Below are positions 16,737 to 25,880 of a stretch of DNA of 43,270 nucleotides, one piece after another. The notes under the pieces were generated by a model that was given only the letters and a program-made list of their open reading frames with translations, did no database searches and had not been told where the DNA came from. A program made the position numbers and the translations under genes. How positions within the stretch are numbered: the stretch's first letter is position 1; each line of letters opens with the position of its first letter. Source of the stretch: Terriglobia bacterium (lineage in GTDB: Bacteria; Acidobacteriota; Terriglobia; Bryobacterales; Bryobacteraceae); the NCBI GenBank assembly GCA_010084195.1, contig RGPS01000025.1, positions 1-43,270 of the forward strand. The letters are read 5' to 3'.

Positions 16737-17990
16737 ATGCAGATATCGGCCAGGGAAAATATCGGGATGGCGCTGACAGCGGTTTGGACCAACCGTTTTC
16801 GGTCGGGGCTAACGATTCTCGGCATCGTCATCGGCATCACAACGGTTGTCACGGTGGCCTCGCTGCTGAGCGGACTTCGTCAGGGAATTGTGGTCTTCTT
16901 CCAGGAACTGGGTCCGGACAACGTTTTCGTCTACAAGACCAGCGGTGATCCCAGCGGCAATTTTGCGCCTCCCAAGGAACAGAAACGCCGCCCGATCAAG
17001 AAAGAGTACGCAGAGGCAATCCAGCGGACCGCCACCACCGTGGACATGGTTTCGATTCAACTCTTCATTCCCACGGTCACCAATGGGCACATTGCCACGG
17101 CCAAGGTGCCGGGCTTCGAGACCGAAAGTTTCTCCATGGTGGGGACGACTCCGAATACAGCTCAAACCTCCCCTAAAGATTTTGACCAGGGTCGGTACTT
17201 CACGGAAGAGGAAAATGACCGCGCCCTCCACGTCGTCGTGATCGGCTTCAATCTGGCACAAGCCCTGTTTCCCAATGGAAACGCCCTGAACCGAACCTTC
17301 ATGCTGGACGGTGCGGAGTTCACGGTGATTGGCGTTCTGGCGAAGGCGAAGGGTGGCTTTTTCGGAGAGAATGGCACGGATACGCAGGTTTCCATGCCGA
17401 TTCGTACCGCCGAATCCCGCTACCCGCAAATCGATCGCTATATGATCACCGCGAAGGCCAAAGATGGTATGCGAAAAGATTGTTTCGACGAAGTCACGGG
17501 TATTCTTCGCCGCCTGCGCCATTTGAAAACCGATGACCTGGACGATTTTTCGCTCTCCACGCCCGACCAGATCATTCAGCAGTTCGATAAGATCACTGGC
17601 CTAGTGGGTCTGGTGGCCATCGCGATCTCGGCTCTCGGCCTGCTGGTAGGCGGTATCGGTGTCATGAACATTATGCTGGTGAGCGTGACCGAACGGACAC
17701 GTGAAATTGGAGTCCGGAAAGCTCTGGGTGCCCGCCGGTTCGATATCATCGGGCAGTTCCTTTTCGAAGCTACTGCGCTGACGGGCCTGGGCGGCGTCCT
17801 GGGCATCTCAGTGGCAGTGGGTTTAACTATGCTCGTAGGGGCCCTCGTCCCCGCGCTGCCCAGCTCTGTGCCCACCTGGGCTGTCGTCACTGCTTTCACT
17901 GTCTCCTGCGCCGTGGGCCTGTTCTTTGGTGTCTGGCCCGCAGTCAAGGCGTCGCGCCTCGACCCCGTGGAAGCTCTTCGCTACGAATGA
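16737..17990 (+). CDS. ABC transporter permease, MacB type (second of two)
   Basis: This 417-residue protein is a paralogue of the preceding permease: helix 1 is SGLTILGIVIGITTVVTVAS, the periplasmic domain covers about 55-290, and the C-terminal FtsX part carries [28 protein letters not shown]. It starts 33 bases after the first permease, indicating one operon and probable partnership in one transporter. Its stop overlaps the start of the RNase III-like gene by 4 nt (ATGA), so translation of the two is coupled. The absence of an adjacent ATPase is notable. Confidence 0.9.
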   Translation: MQISARENIGMALTAVWTNRFRSGLTILGIVIGITTVVTVASLLSGLRQGIVVFFQELGPDNVFVYKTSGDPSGNFAPPKEQKRRPIKKEYAEAIQRTATTVDMVSIQLFIPTVTNGHIATAKVPGFETESFSMVGTTPNTAQTSPKDFDQGRYFTEEENDRALHVVVIGFNLAQALFPNGNALNRTFMLDGAEFTVIGVLAKAKGGFFGENGTDTQVSMPIRTAESRYPQIDRYMITAKAKDGMRKDCFDEVTGILRRLRHLKTDDLDDFSLSTPDQIIQQFDKITGLVGLVAIAISALGLLVGGIGVMNIMLVSVTERTREIGVRKALGARRFDIIGQFLFEATALTGLGGVLGISVAVGLTMLVGALVPALPSSVPTWAVVTAFTVSCAVGLFFGVWPAVKASRLDPVEALRYE

Positions 17991-18343
17991 AGTCGGCGGC
18001 TTCCAGAACGGGCTCCACAACAGCCAAAGACGCGCGGCGTCGCCGAATCCTCGAAGAAGCCTGGATTGGAGACGCGGTTCTCTCTCTGTGGGCACGGCGC
18101 TACGTCCTGCGTGAGGTTGGTGTCCTTGATGCCCCCCGCTTTGAACGGATGACTTCCAACCAGTTTCTGGTAGCCCTCGGCGACCCCTCTGAAGTGGAAG
18201 CCCAAATCGGCCGCACTTACGAAGACTCCGGTCTCGAAGCAGCCTTTGCCTGGCTCGATACTCACATTCTGCCGCTTCACCTCAAGCAGGAAGCGAAACG
18301 CCCTCGCAAGCGTGACGTTCCTTTACGGAATCGTCTTCCCTAA
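17987..18343 (+). CDS. Orphan RNase III-domain-like protein
   Basis: This 118-residue single-domain protein resembles the catalytic fold of RNase III or Mini-III. The segment EEAWIGDAVLSLWARRYVL (24-42) matches the RNase III signature around its conserved Asp (D29), and VEAQIGRTYEDSGLEAAFAW (70-89) matches the second helical motif, with Glu71 in the catalytic position. The equivalents of the first two acidic residues of canonical RNase III and of Asp114 seem to be replaced, although E23/E24 are close by. No dsRNA-binding domain is present. It starts at ATGA overlapping the permease stop by 4 nt. It may be a Mini-III-like 23S processing enzyme, a non-catalytic fold or an RNA-binding regulator. 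Family assignment is from motif reading. Confidence 0.6.
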   Translation: MKSAASRTGSTTAKDARRRRILEEAWIGDAVLSLWARRYVLREVGVLDAPRFERMTSNQFLVALGDPSEVEAQIGRTYEDSGLEAAFAWLDTHILPLHLKQEAKRPRKRDVPLRNRLP

Positions 18344-18344
18344 A

Positions 18345-19655
18345 ATGGATCTCATGCGATCCGCCGTCGGTACTGTCCTGTTACTCTCGGCGTCGGTATG
18401 TGCCTTCACGCAAGTCCCCTTCGCCCAGACCCTGTTCAATCAGATTCGGCAGAAGGTTGTCAACGACGTCAGCCGGGCTCCCCGCTACACCTGCGTGCAG
18501 ACCGTTACCCGCGTGCAATATCGCTTTCGGTACCCGGCAGGTCGTCCGAACAAATGCACGGATCTGATTCAGGCCAGAGCCGGTATCACAACTCCCGGCC
18601 AGGCCGTTTGGCGGGACCGCCTCCGGTTCGATGTCGCCATCAGCAACAAGGGAGAGATGTTCTCCTGGGCCGGTGCGACCGAATTTGAGAGCGGTGAGCT
18701 GGGTGACCTCGCGCTCAGTGGTTCCACCGGCAGCGGCGATTTTGCAACCTTCCTGACGGCTGTTTTTGGTCCCGACGCTGAGCAGTTCCACTATCTGGGT
18801 CCCCTGGAGACGCCCTTCGGCTTGCTGGCAGCCTTTGACTTCAAAGTCCCCCAGGCGAAGAGCCACTACACCTACAAAAGCGAAGGCCATCCCTCGCGGG
18901 TGATTGGCTACGGAGGAAAGTTCTATGCCGTGCCGGGGACTGCAGAGCTGAAGCGTCTCGTCATCGATACCGAAGAGTTTCCCCAGGGCGATAACTTCTG
19001 TCACGTAGTGGACACCATGGATTACGGACGCCTGAAAGTTGGCTCCGGGGATTTCCTGCTGCCTTCCGTTGCCAGAATGGACATCCTCTTCTCGAACGGT
19101 GAGGAATCGCAGAACGAAAAGCGCTATTCCAATTGCCGCGAGTTTACCGGGACCTCCACCCTCATCTTCGATGACAATGACGAGGTCCAGGCCACGGCGG
19201 AAAAGACGAAAGAAGCCCTGAAGTCGGTGCCGCCCAAAACGCGAATTCGTGTCCGCATTGATTCCCCCATCAGCAGTGAGACCGCCGCTGCTGGGGATGC
19301 CATCATCGGCGTGGTGGAAAAAGAAGTTCGCAACAAAGGCCAGGTTCTGGTTCGGACCACCGACCGTCTGCACGGCCGGATTCTCCGTTTCGAACAGTTT
19401 CTCCAGCCCGAAACGCAGTGGCTGGTGGCGGTTCGCTTCGATACGATTGAGCGCGACGGAGTGGAGCAGCGCATGACCTTCGCGCCGCTCGATGACGGTG
19501 ACCGGAATCCGCCGCCGGTGCGACGCATTACCCGGGGGCCAGCCCCTCCTCCCGTTCAGCTGCAGCGACCCAAAGGTGCCGGAGTATTCCTGTTTTCGAA
19601 TCCGTCAAAGCTGGTCCTCGACAAGAACTTCCATTCCGAATGGGAAACCCGGTAG
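18345..19655 (+). CDS. Secreted protein of unknown function
   Basis: This 437-residue protein is read from ATG 18345. A signal peptide (LMRSAVGTVLLLSASVCAFTQ) follows directly; a more upstream in-frame start at 18246 would read through the 3' part of the previous gene. The mature chain has conserved-looking pieces: FNQIRQKVVNDVSRAPRYTC, FDVAISNKGEMFSWAG, LRFDVAIS and a late beta-rich region (IRVRIDSPIS... GDAIIGVVEKEV... LVRTTDRLHGRILRFEQF). The first half may be an outer-membrane-associated lipid- or ligand-binding fold; the second looks like a domain that restrains leakage, as in other envelope proteins. No family is known to me. It is 1 base after the RNase III-like gene and convergent with the pseudouridine synthase. 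Confidence 0.75.
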   Translation: MDLMRSAVGTVLLLSASVCAFTQVPFAQTLFNQIRQKVVNDVSRAPRYTCVQTVTRVQYRFRYPAGRPNKCTDLIQARAGITTPGQAVWRDRLRFDVAISNKGEMFSWAGATEFESGELGDLALSGSTGSGDFATFLTAVFGPDAEQFHYLGPLETPFGLLAAFDFKVPQAKSHYTYKSEGHPSRVIGYGGKFYAVPGTAELKRLVIDTEEFPQGDNFCHVVDTMDYGRLKVGSGDFLLPSVARMDILFSNGEESQNEKRYSNCREFTGTSTLIFDDNDEVQATAEKTKEALKSVPPKTRIRVRIDSPISSETAAAGDAIIGVVEKEVRNKGQVLVRTTDRLHGRILRFEQFLQPETQWLVAVRFDTIERDGVEQRMTFAPLDDGDRNPPPVRRITRGPAPPPVQLQRPKGAGVFLFSNPSKLVLDKNFHSEWETR

Positions 19656-19674
19656 TCCCCGTTGGTCAGCGCGG

Positions 19675-20394
19675 TCATGGGGGCGCGGTTCGGCGACGCA
19701 AAAGCTGATCCAGTTCCGGGCTGGTGAGCCTGCGCCACTGCCCGGCCTCCAGCGGGCCCACACCCAGAGTTCCAATGCGAATTCTGGTCAGGGTTTCCAC
19801 CTTGTTGTCGATGGCTTCAAGCATGCGCCTTACCTGACGATTGCGACCTTCCGTCAGGATAATCTCCACGGTTTTCTCATCGATGCGTTTCACATTCGCC
19901 GGGCGTGTCGGGCCATCGCTGAGTTCCACGCCTTGTCGCAGCGCCTCGATTCCGGCGTCTGAGACCGGCGTCTGGCACCGCACCCGATACGTCTTGGGAA
20001 CGTGATAGTCCGGATTCGTCAACTGCTCGGCAAACTGGCTGTCGTTGGTCAGAATGAGCAGCCCGCTGGTATCAAGATCCAGCCTGCCGACAGGGGAAAC
20101 GAAGGTCTCCACACCCTGCAGCAAATCGTAAACGGTAGGCCTGCCTTCGGGGTCCTTGAACGTCGTGATATAGCCGACCGGCTTGTGCAGCAACAGGTAG
20201 ATTTTCTCGCTCACCTCCAGAGGCTTGCAGTCAAACTCCACTTTGTCGCGGTCAAAGTCGATCCAGTGATCCGGGTTCTCCACCACCTTCCCGTTCACCT
20301 TCACACGGCGGGCATGGATCCAGGTGCGCGCCTGAGTCCGGGAACCCAGGCCTGCTTTCGAGATCACGCGTTCCAGAGTTTTCTGCGCAGCCAC
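19675..20394 (-). CDS. rluB: rRNA pseudouridine synthase, RluB/RsuA family
   Basis: This 239-residue enzyme converts a uridine in rRNA to pseudouridine. It has an N-terminal S4 RNA-binding domain (about 5-60, TLERVISKAGLGSRTQARTW) and the synthase domain with the catalytic Asp in GRLDLDTSGLLILTND, plus YLLLHKPVGYITT and the family-typical TEGRNRQVRRMLEA. The length fits RluB/RsuA. I assign the RluB type by overall similarity; the exact target uridine cannot be read. It starts one base after the stop of the propeller gene, so it is likely the last gene of that operon. Confidence 0.88.
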   Translation of the reverse strand: MAAQKTLERVISKAGLGSRTQARTWIHARRVKVNGKVVENPDHWIDFDRDKVEFDCKPLEVSEKIYLLLHKPVGYITTFKDPEGRPTVYDLLQGVETFVSPVGRLDLDTSGLLILTNDSQFAEQLTNPDYHVPKTYRVRCQTPVSDAGIEALRQGVELSDGPTRPANVKRIDEKTVEIILTEGRNRQVRRMLEAIDNKVETLTRIRIGTLGVGPLEAGQWRRLTSPELDQLLRRRTAPP

Positions 20395-20395
20395 G

Positions 20396-22627
20396 TTACG
20401 GGAGTATCACCTTCGCCAAACCTGCGTTGCCACCGCTATCGGCTGCGCGGATCACCAGAACGTGCTCTCCCGGTGTCAAATCGGCAACGTGCAATCGAAA
20501 CTGCTCTGTCTCGGAATCCAGAACGCCATCGTTCGGGGCCACGGCATGCCACGGACCGGCATCCACCGACCACTCGGCACGCCGCAGCGTGGAAGCGGCA
20601 TCAGCAGCGGAAAACGCGATGTCCGCGGCACTTCCGGTCCTATTCGACTCACTGACTCGAACCACCGGGGCTGTGTTGTCAATCAGAACCGGCGAGCTAA
20701 TGAGTTCAGCTTCCCGGGCGCTCGCCTCAGCATTCGCTTCCCGGTCGGACGCCTGCACACGAAACAGGTACTTGCCATCCGCCAGAGCGTCGCCGTCGAT
20801 CAGGACGGTATTGTCGTGCAGGTTGCGCCGCAGGTTCTTCCATTCGCGCTCACCCTCGCCCCGGAAATCGACCTGGAACACCAAGCGGTCGCCATCGGGA
20901 TCATCGGCCTGCCAGGAGAGCATCAGTTGCTGCCCTTGAGCGCGCGAGAGCGTCTGTGTGGCGGTACCTGTGGACGTAACGGGCGCCGCGTCACCCGTGT
21001 CCGTAACGGTGACGCTGAACGACGGTGTAGTAGAACCGCCCTGCTTCTGGCCCGATGTCTGCGCCGCAGTAGCTTGCGTCAGAGCCGTGATGGAGCGAAT
21101 TGAGGGAGGATTGTTCTGCGGCAAATAGGCTGCGACGATGCCGGTAACGGAGGCCCCGGCGCCGGTGAAGTCAGCCTGGAACTGCAAATAACGCGCATTG
21201 GGGCTCGAAATCTGTGCTCCCGCAGCTAAGCGGATCGGGTCCGACCATTCGCTCCAGGTGTTGTCGGGACGCCCGGAGTTTCCGGAACGCGTCCGCACTC
21301 CCACCGTACCCTGGCCCTGCCACTTCAGGCGTCCCCATTTGGCCACTGACCCGGAGTCATACACGGGAGATTCATAGCTTCCGCTGGTTCCGTTTCCGGT
21401 GGTTCCCGCAGGGCCCAGCCGATACAGCCGCCCCAGGTTCGCAGAAGCTGCCAGCATGGCACCGTTCCACTGCAGCAACCGGACAACCTCGGCGTCGTTG
21501 GTCTGGGCTGTGAGCGTCAGCTTGTGATCCGCCGTCATCCGGTAGACACGGCCCGCCTGGTCGGTGGAAAACGCGAACGCGCCACCGGCAGCAGTCAGAA
21601 TGTCGTAGACATTCTCTTCCTTCGAACTGAACAGGGTCTCCACGGTGTTGTCTGCGTTGATCTTATAGATCGCGCTGCGCTCCACTCCGGAGACGTCCTG
21701 AACGGCGGTGGCTGCCGATGTGGTGGCCTGTGGTGTTGCAGTCGGTGCCGTTGCCACCGGCGGTACCTTCACCTCGGGAGGCTTAATGTCGGAATCCGCA
21801 GCCGTTACCGTCACGCTGTAGGTGGCTGGAGCGCTGTCCTGCTGTCCCGCTTGCGCGGCCGGTTGTGCCGCCTGAATCTTCTTCGCCAGCGCACCGCCAA
21901 GGCCTGCTGCCAGAATGCTGCCGTCCGCCTGAACAGCTACCGCCCGGATTTCCGGCAGGCTGGAATCGTAAAGCGCGAAGGCTTTCCCCTTCGCCGAAAT
22001 CCTGTACAGGATTCCATTGGGTTCGGTTCCTGCCAGCAGTCTGCCCTGGCCATCCACCACCAGACTGGTCACATTCGCCTGACCTGTCGCGTAGTACTCT
22101 TCGCCCTGGCCCACACCGGTAATGCGAAACACTTTGCCTTCGGCACCAGTCCCCGCATACAGGGCGCCATCGGAACCAAGCGTCAGCGACCAGATGTACT
22201 TTGCCTTGGGGTCGAAGTACTCCGTCGCCTTGCCGTTCTCAATTCGGAAAATCTTGCCGTCCGGCGAGACCGCCGCGTACAGGCTTCCTGCCCGATCCAC
22301 GGCCAGCGAAAACACCTCTGGCCCCGGGGCTGCCCAGAGCAGGGTCGCCTTGCCGTCCTTCTCTACCTTGAAGACTCTACCCCGGTGTCCGGTCGCCACA
22401 TACAAACCGCCATCCGGTGCGGGGACAACGGCCCAGATCACTGGCTGGCCGGAGTCGAACAGCGTTTCCAGTTTCGGGGCCACGGCCAACTGACCATCCC
22501 GCCCCAACGACACCCCTTCAAACTTCCCCTTCACGAAGTCCGCAAAGGTGGACATCTCCCAGGCCGAGGGAGTGGCACCGACAAGACATCCGGCAAAGAC
22601 CAGGGATACAACCAGCAGCCGTCTCAT
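20396..22627 (-). CDS. Secreted beta-propeller protein with Ig-like C-terminal domains
   Basis: This 743-residue protein has a signal peptide (RRLLVVSLVFAGCLVGATPS). It then has about six propeller-like repeats over 60-400 (for example PDGGLYVATGHRGRVFKVEKDG, DGALYAGTGAEGKVFRI, GQGRLLAGTEPNGILYRIS), with a long Ala/Pro/Thr insert near 255-315. A region with GVRTRSGN and TWSEWSDP suggests a discoidin-like or sandwich domain (about 440-520). Two Ig-like modules follow (SFSVTVTDTGDAAP, LFRVQASDREANAEA, EHVLVIRAADSGGNAG). It is probably an extracellular binding or scaffold protein; no enzyme residues are visible. It overlaps the S55 peptidase gene by 4 nt (ATGA), so co-translation is likely. A partner or substrate relation with that protease is an inference. 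Confidence 0.82.
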   Translation of the reverse strand: MRRLLVVSLVFAGCLVGATPSAWEMSTFADFVKGKFEGVSLGRDGQLAVAPKLETLFDSGQPVIWAVVPAPDGGLYVATGHRGRVFKVEKDGKATLLWAAPGPEVFSLAVDRAGSLYAAVSPDGKIFRIENGKATEYFDPKAKYIWSLTLGSDGALYAGTGAEGKVFRITGVGQGEEYYATGQANVTSLVVDGQGRLLAGTEPNGILYRISAKGKAFALYDSSLPEIRAVAVQADGSILAAGLGGALAKKIQAAQPAAQAGQQDSAPATYSVTVTAADSDIKPPEVKVPPVATAPTATPQATTSAATAVQDVSGVERSAIYKINADNTVETLFSSKEENVYDILTAAGGAFAFSTDQAGRVYRMTADHKLTLTAQTNDAEVVRLLQWNGAMLAASANLGRLYRLGPAGTTGNGTSGSYESPVYDSGSVAKWGRLKWQGQGTVGVRTRSGNSGRPDNTWSEWSDPIRLAAGAQISSPNARYLQFQADFTGAGASVTGIVAAYLPQNNPPSIRSITALTQATAAQTSGQKQGGSTTPSFSVTVTDTGDAAPVTSTGTATQTLSRAQGQQLMLSWQADDPDGDRLVFQVDFRGEGEREWKNLRRNLHDNTVLIDGDALADGKYLFRVQASDREANAEASAREAELISSPVLIDNTAPVVRVSESNRTGSAADIAFSAADAASTLRRAEWSVDAGPWHAVAPNDGVLDSETEQFRLHVADLTPGEHVLVIRAADSGGNAGLAKVILP

Positions 22628-24402
22628 TCCTTCACCTCCAGCTGCACGGTCTTTGTTCCCGTCACCATGTTTCCGTCCGCATCAATTCGCATTTCCGCCA
22701 TTTTGGAGTTGAGGCTTTTCGGGATCGACGGTGCCCCGGCAAGCACGATTGCCAGTGACGGTGGCGGGTCCGGCAACTCCTCACCCTGTACTTCGTACGC
22801 TGCCTCGGCCCGCCAGACACGCAGATAGGCCGCATCCGCCGAACGCAGACGGTTCACGTTCGAGATCATCAGCTCCGGGGTTCTCGGCGTCACCGAAAGC
22901 ACCTGTCGCAAGTCCGCCAGGCTGGTCTGCGAACCATCTGCGACCGTAAAGTTCAGCGTTCCAGGTGCCGTTCCGGGGGGGACTGTGTACTTCACGCTGC
23001 GCGTCAGTTGTCGCCCGTTCTCCCCGTCCAGCACCGTGATGAGTTCCACCGTGTCGCCCGGCTTCGCTTCCTTCCGCGACAAATACACCTGGCCGATATT
23101 CATCCCCTGTTTCGCATTCGAGGTTTCCAGCCGAAACGTAATCCGGCTGACCTTCAGCGCATCAAACCCACCCTGCATCAGGTACGAGAGCGACACTGCG
23201 GTGGTGGTGGCGGCCATCATGTTGGACCCGCCGTCGGCCGCGTAAATACTGGTTACTTGTGCCGTTTCCGGGCGGCCTTCGAACTGAATCGTCCCTCGCA
23301 CCGTAACGCTGGAAGCTCCGGTGGCGCGTTGCGTTGCATCGATAGCCGAAAACAGCGCCATCTGCAGAAGGTAGGGCGAAAGATACCGGTCCTGGACCAT
23401 CTGCATGTGGTACTCACCGGCTGGCTTCGTTTCTTCAACCACGGTGATATCGAGCGGCAGCATCACCGCCCGCCGACCCAGGGCCCCGGCTACCGCTGTG
23501 TTCCGGTCCTGCGAGATGATGCCCATCAATTCGCGCGCCGTCGAGATTTTGAAAGAAGTGTTTACGTTCGCCAGCAGCGTGATCACCTCGGCGCGGGTAA
23601 AAGGCAAATCAGTCGGGCCCAGCGAGAGAAAGCGGTGCCCAAACGCATAGACTCTGTCGCCGTCAATGGCCGTGACCGTACCATCAGCGCCCACGCTCAT
23701 GTCCCCCGTCATCAACTGCACGGAGATCATCGAGCCGGGTCGCAGATTCTTCGGGTCACCCATCCGCATATCCGGCGCACCGCCCAGCGATAGACCCTGG
23801 CGTGGTTCCAGCCCCAGGCCCTTCAGCGCAGGGCCAAAACTTTCTAACGCCGCGTTTGTGAAGCCCGACAACGAGATGGGGGTGGCGACCTCCGTCATCC
23901 GGTTTTCCGGGGCCATTCCCCGCACCGGAATCGGCAGCAGCGACCCCGCATCCAGGCCACTGCCCTTCCTGTGCAGCGCGATTGCCGGAGTCTGCACCCG
24001 GCCAACCGGCATGGAATCCAGCCGCAGCATTTCTTCAATCGGACGGATACCTGCAATCGGATCTTTGGCGTAAGGGAACGCCATCGCCACGGCACCAATC
24101 AGTTTGCCGCCCACATAAACCGGGCTCCCGCTCATGCCCTGCATCACACCTGTGTGCTCCAGAGGCCCCCCGGACAAGCGGCCCAGGATCAGAGCTTCCT
24201 TCGGTCCGGTATTGTTGAGCACTCCCAGAATTTCCACCTGGAACTCCTCAATCGTGTCGCCCGTGAAGACCGTGCGGCCAACGCCACGCTGGCCCGCCCG
24301 AATTTCGCTCAGGGGCATGATGCCGAGCGCTGCCGACGCCACCGCTGCCATATTCAGCAGCAGTCCCATTAAGATCGTCAGATGGCGCAAATAGCACACC
24401 AT
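22624..24402 (-). CDS. SpoIVB-type (S55) peptidase domain protein
   Basis: About 592 residues from ATG 24402. I preferred this start because a hydrophobic helix (HLTILMGLLLNMAAVASAAL) follows at once; an in-frame GTG-like alternative at 24462 would overlap the previous gene by 50 nt. The S55 domain is seen in IRAGQRGVGRTVFTGDT, LEHTGVMQGMSGSPVYVGGK (nucleophile Ser91) and LIGAVAMAFPYAKDP. In sporulation this domain cuts SpoIVFA; here there is no sporulation, so the substrate is unknown. The C-terminal 400 residues contain a large region with VRGTIQFEGRP, YLSRKEAKPGDTVELITVLDGE and a mannose-like beta part. The gene overlaps the propeller gene by 4 nt and follows the mono-heme protein by 10 bases. 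Confidence 0.85.
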   Translation of the reverse strand: MVCYLRHLTILMGLLLNMAAVASAALGIMPLSEIRAGQRGVGRTVFTGDTIEEFQVEILGVLNNTGPKEALILGRLSGGPLEHTGVMQGMSGSPVYVGGKLIGAVAMAFPYAKDPIAGIRPIEEMLRLDSMPVGRVQTPAIALHRKGSGLDAGSLLPIPVRGMAPENRMTEVATPISLSGFTNAALESFGPALKGLGLEPRQGLSLGGAPDMRMGDPKNLRPGSMISVQLMTGDMSVGADGTVTAIDGDRVYAFGHRFLSLGPTDLPFTRAEVITLLANVNTSFKISTARELMGIISQDRNTAVAGALGRRAVMLPLDITVVEETKPAGEYHMQMVQDRYLSPYLLQMALFSAIDATQRATGASSVTVRGTIQFEGRPETAQVTSIYAADGGSNMMAATTTAVSLSYLMQGGFDALKVSRITFRLETSNAKQGMNIGQVYLSRKEAKPGDTVELITVLDGENGRQLTRSVKYTVPPGTAPGTLNFTVADGSQTSLADLRQVLSVTPRTPELMISNVNRLRSADAAYLRVWRAEAAYEVQGEELPDPPPSLAIVLAGAPSIPKSLNSKMAEMRIDADGNMVTGTKTVQLEVKE

Positions 24403-24412
24403 CCCAGTGTAA

Positions 24413-25801
24413 TCACTTCTTCTTCGGGGCCTGCCCTGCTCCTTGTCCGGGTGAAGGGCCAATGGGCGGGAGCCCGATCTGTTCCGGGTAAGCGTGCATC
24501 TGCACGGACCACATGAAATCTGCTGTCAGTCTGGCCCGGTTGTGGCAGTTCATGCAACCCTGTGCCGGGCGAGCCTGATGAAAAGTCTCCAGCGCCAGGT
24601 TTGAGTATGCTGAGGTAGCCCCGTCACCCGGGAACGTTTGGAAGATATCGCCTGCCTGACTGGCCTTCACCGGCACCGACTGGTCACCCGGGGCCAGCGG
24701 CCATTGCGTCACCACAAGCTGATAGTTCTCCCAGACCGACCCTGCCAGCAGCTTTCGATACTTCGCATTCGTCTCCATGGTTTGCGGATGGATGGGCACG
24801 TTCGGGGAACGCTCGACGTTAAACGGTGCCACCGGAGGCTTCGCCAGCGGAATCAGGTAACGAGGATTTGCCGAAGGCATCGGCACCCCGCTGCCTTCGT
24901 TTAACAGGAACTTCCCCGGTCCTCCCGGTTCAGCTGGCGGGACCAGATCCACCTGCTCAAACGAACTCCAGATCCACTGGGGCCGACTGGGCGTCTTCTG
25001 TACAACATGGATTCCCGGCAGCCCCACCGGCGTCCTCCGGCATTTGCCCGTTCCCGGGTCTTTTACGATTGCCATCCGTATGTAGATCCGCTTCTTCTGG
25101 GCCTCGGTCAGGCCCTCAGTCTCGATCCATGCTGACTTGATCACGATGGCGCCATTCGGAAACTCGACCGGTGGGGTCAGGGGGCGGGGCACGGGAATCA
25201 CCGGGAGCGCCTTCCGCAGATACCATTTGTTGCTTTCCAGATGCCGGAAGGCAATCTCGTTGTAGCTGTTCAGGTAGCGGACGTAGGTCCCGTTCTGCGC
25301 CACCAGTGGACCCAGCAAACCGCCGTCCCCGGCCTGTCCAATATCATGAATCCCGGAATCGGACCCAAGCACCATATCCCCATAGCCAGCCCTCGCCTGG
25401 CAGGCATTATGCAGCGGCGCTTCGTACTGCTCAAAGTCGGGACTTGCCGGCGGACTGCCATCCCGGTGAAAGATCTCCCACAGGGGTTTGAACGTCTCAA
25501 AAACCCGCGCTCCCGAGCCAACGTACGTCCGCTGGTCGTCGGGAATACCCCGGCTTCCATATAGCGAAGGCCAAACCATTGCGACAAAGGCTTTCCAGGA
25601 GTAATCATCGAAGTAGTCGAGGGTGAGCCCCGTGAAGCCCGCCGGGATGCAAACATCCTTTGGTGGTATGGCTGCCGTGACGCCTGGTGCAGGCGTGGCA
25701 GGGCACGGTTCTCCCATCGCAGGAGCGGCGCCAACTACAAAACTGGCAACTCCGGTTAAAAGAAAACCAGCTTGCCATGAAATTTTTCGCCGTCTCTTCA
25801 T
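24413..25801 (-). CDS. Secreted mono-heme c-type protein of unknown function
   Basis: This 462-residue protein has a signal peptide (AGFLLTGVASFVVGAAPA). A single c-type heme site, CMNCH (416-420), lies near the end. The body has many conserved-looking aromatic and Gly positions (YFDDYSWKAFVAMVWPSLYG, YNEIAFRHLESNKWYLRKALP, IWSSFEQVDLVPPAEPG) that I cannot match to a named family. A Pro/Gly/Lys tail follows the heme. It could accept electrons or cap a larger complex. It is the first gene of the run with the S55 protein, the propeller protein and the pseudouridine synthase. Confidence 0.75.
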   Translation of the reverse strand: MKRRRKISWQAGFLLTGVASFVVGAAPAMGEPCPATPAPGVTAAIPPKDVCIPAGFTGLTLDYFDDYSWKAFVAMVWPSLYGSRGIPDDQRTYVGSGARVFETFKPLWEIFHRDGSPPASPDFEQYEAPLHNACQARAGYGDMVLGSDSGIHDIGQAGDGGLLGPLVAQNGTYVRYLNSYNEIAFRHLESNKWYLRKALPVIPVPRPLTPPVEFPNGAIVIKSAWIETEGLTEAQKKRIYIRMAIVKDPGTGKCRRTPVGLPGIHVVQKTPSRPQWIWSSFEQVDLVPPAEPGGPGKFLLNEGSGVPMPSANPRYLIPLAKPPVAPFNVERSPNVPIHPQTMETNAKYRKLLAGSVWENYQLVVTQWPLAPGDQSVPVKASQAGDIFQTFPGDGATSAYSNLALETFHQARPAQGCMNCHNRARLTADFMWSVQMHAYPEQIGLPPIGPSPGQGAGQAPKKK

Positions 25802-25880
25802 CTCAGGTCGAAGTCGACCAATCTGTCAAGCTGATTGCTACAGGGGCTTCTTCTCAAGGTAGACTATCCTTGGAAACAAA

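Noticed and set aside
18381..19373. Minus-strand reading frame of 330 codons
   Set aside because: It is antisense to the secreted protein gene and has no recognisable motif.
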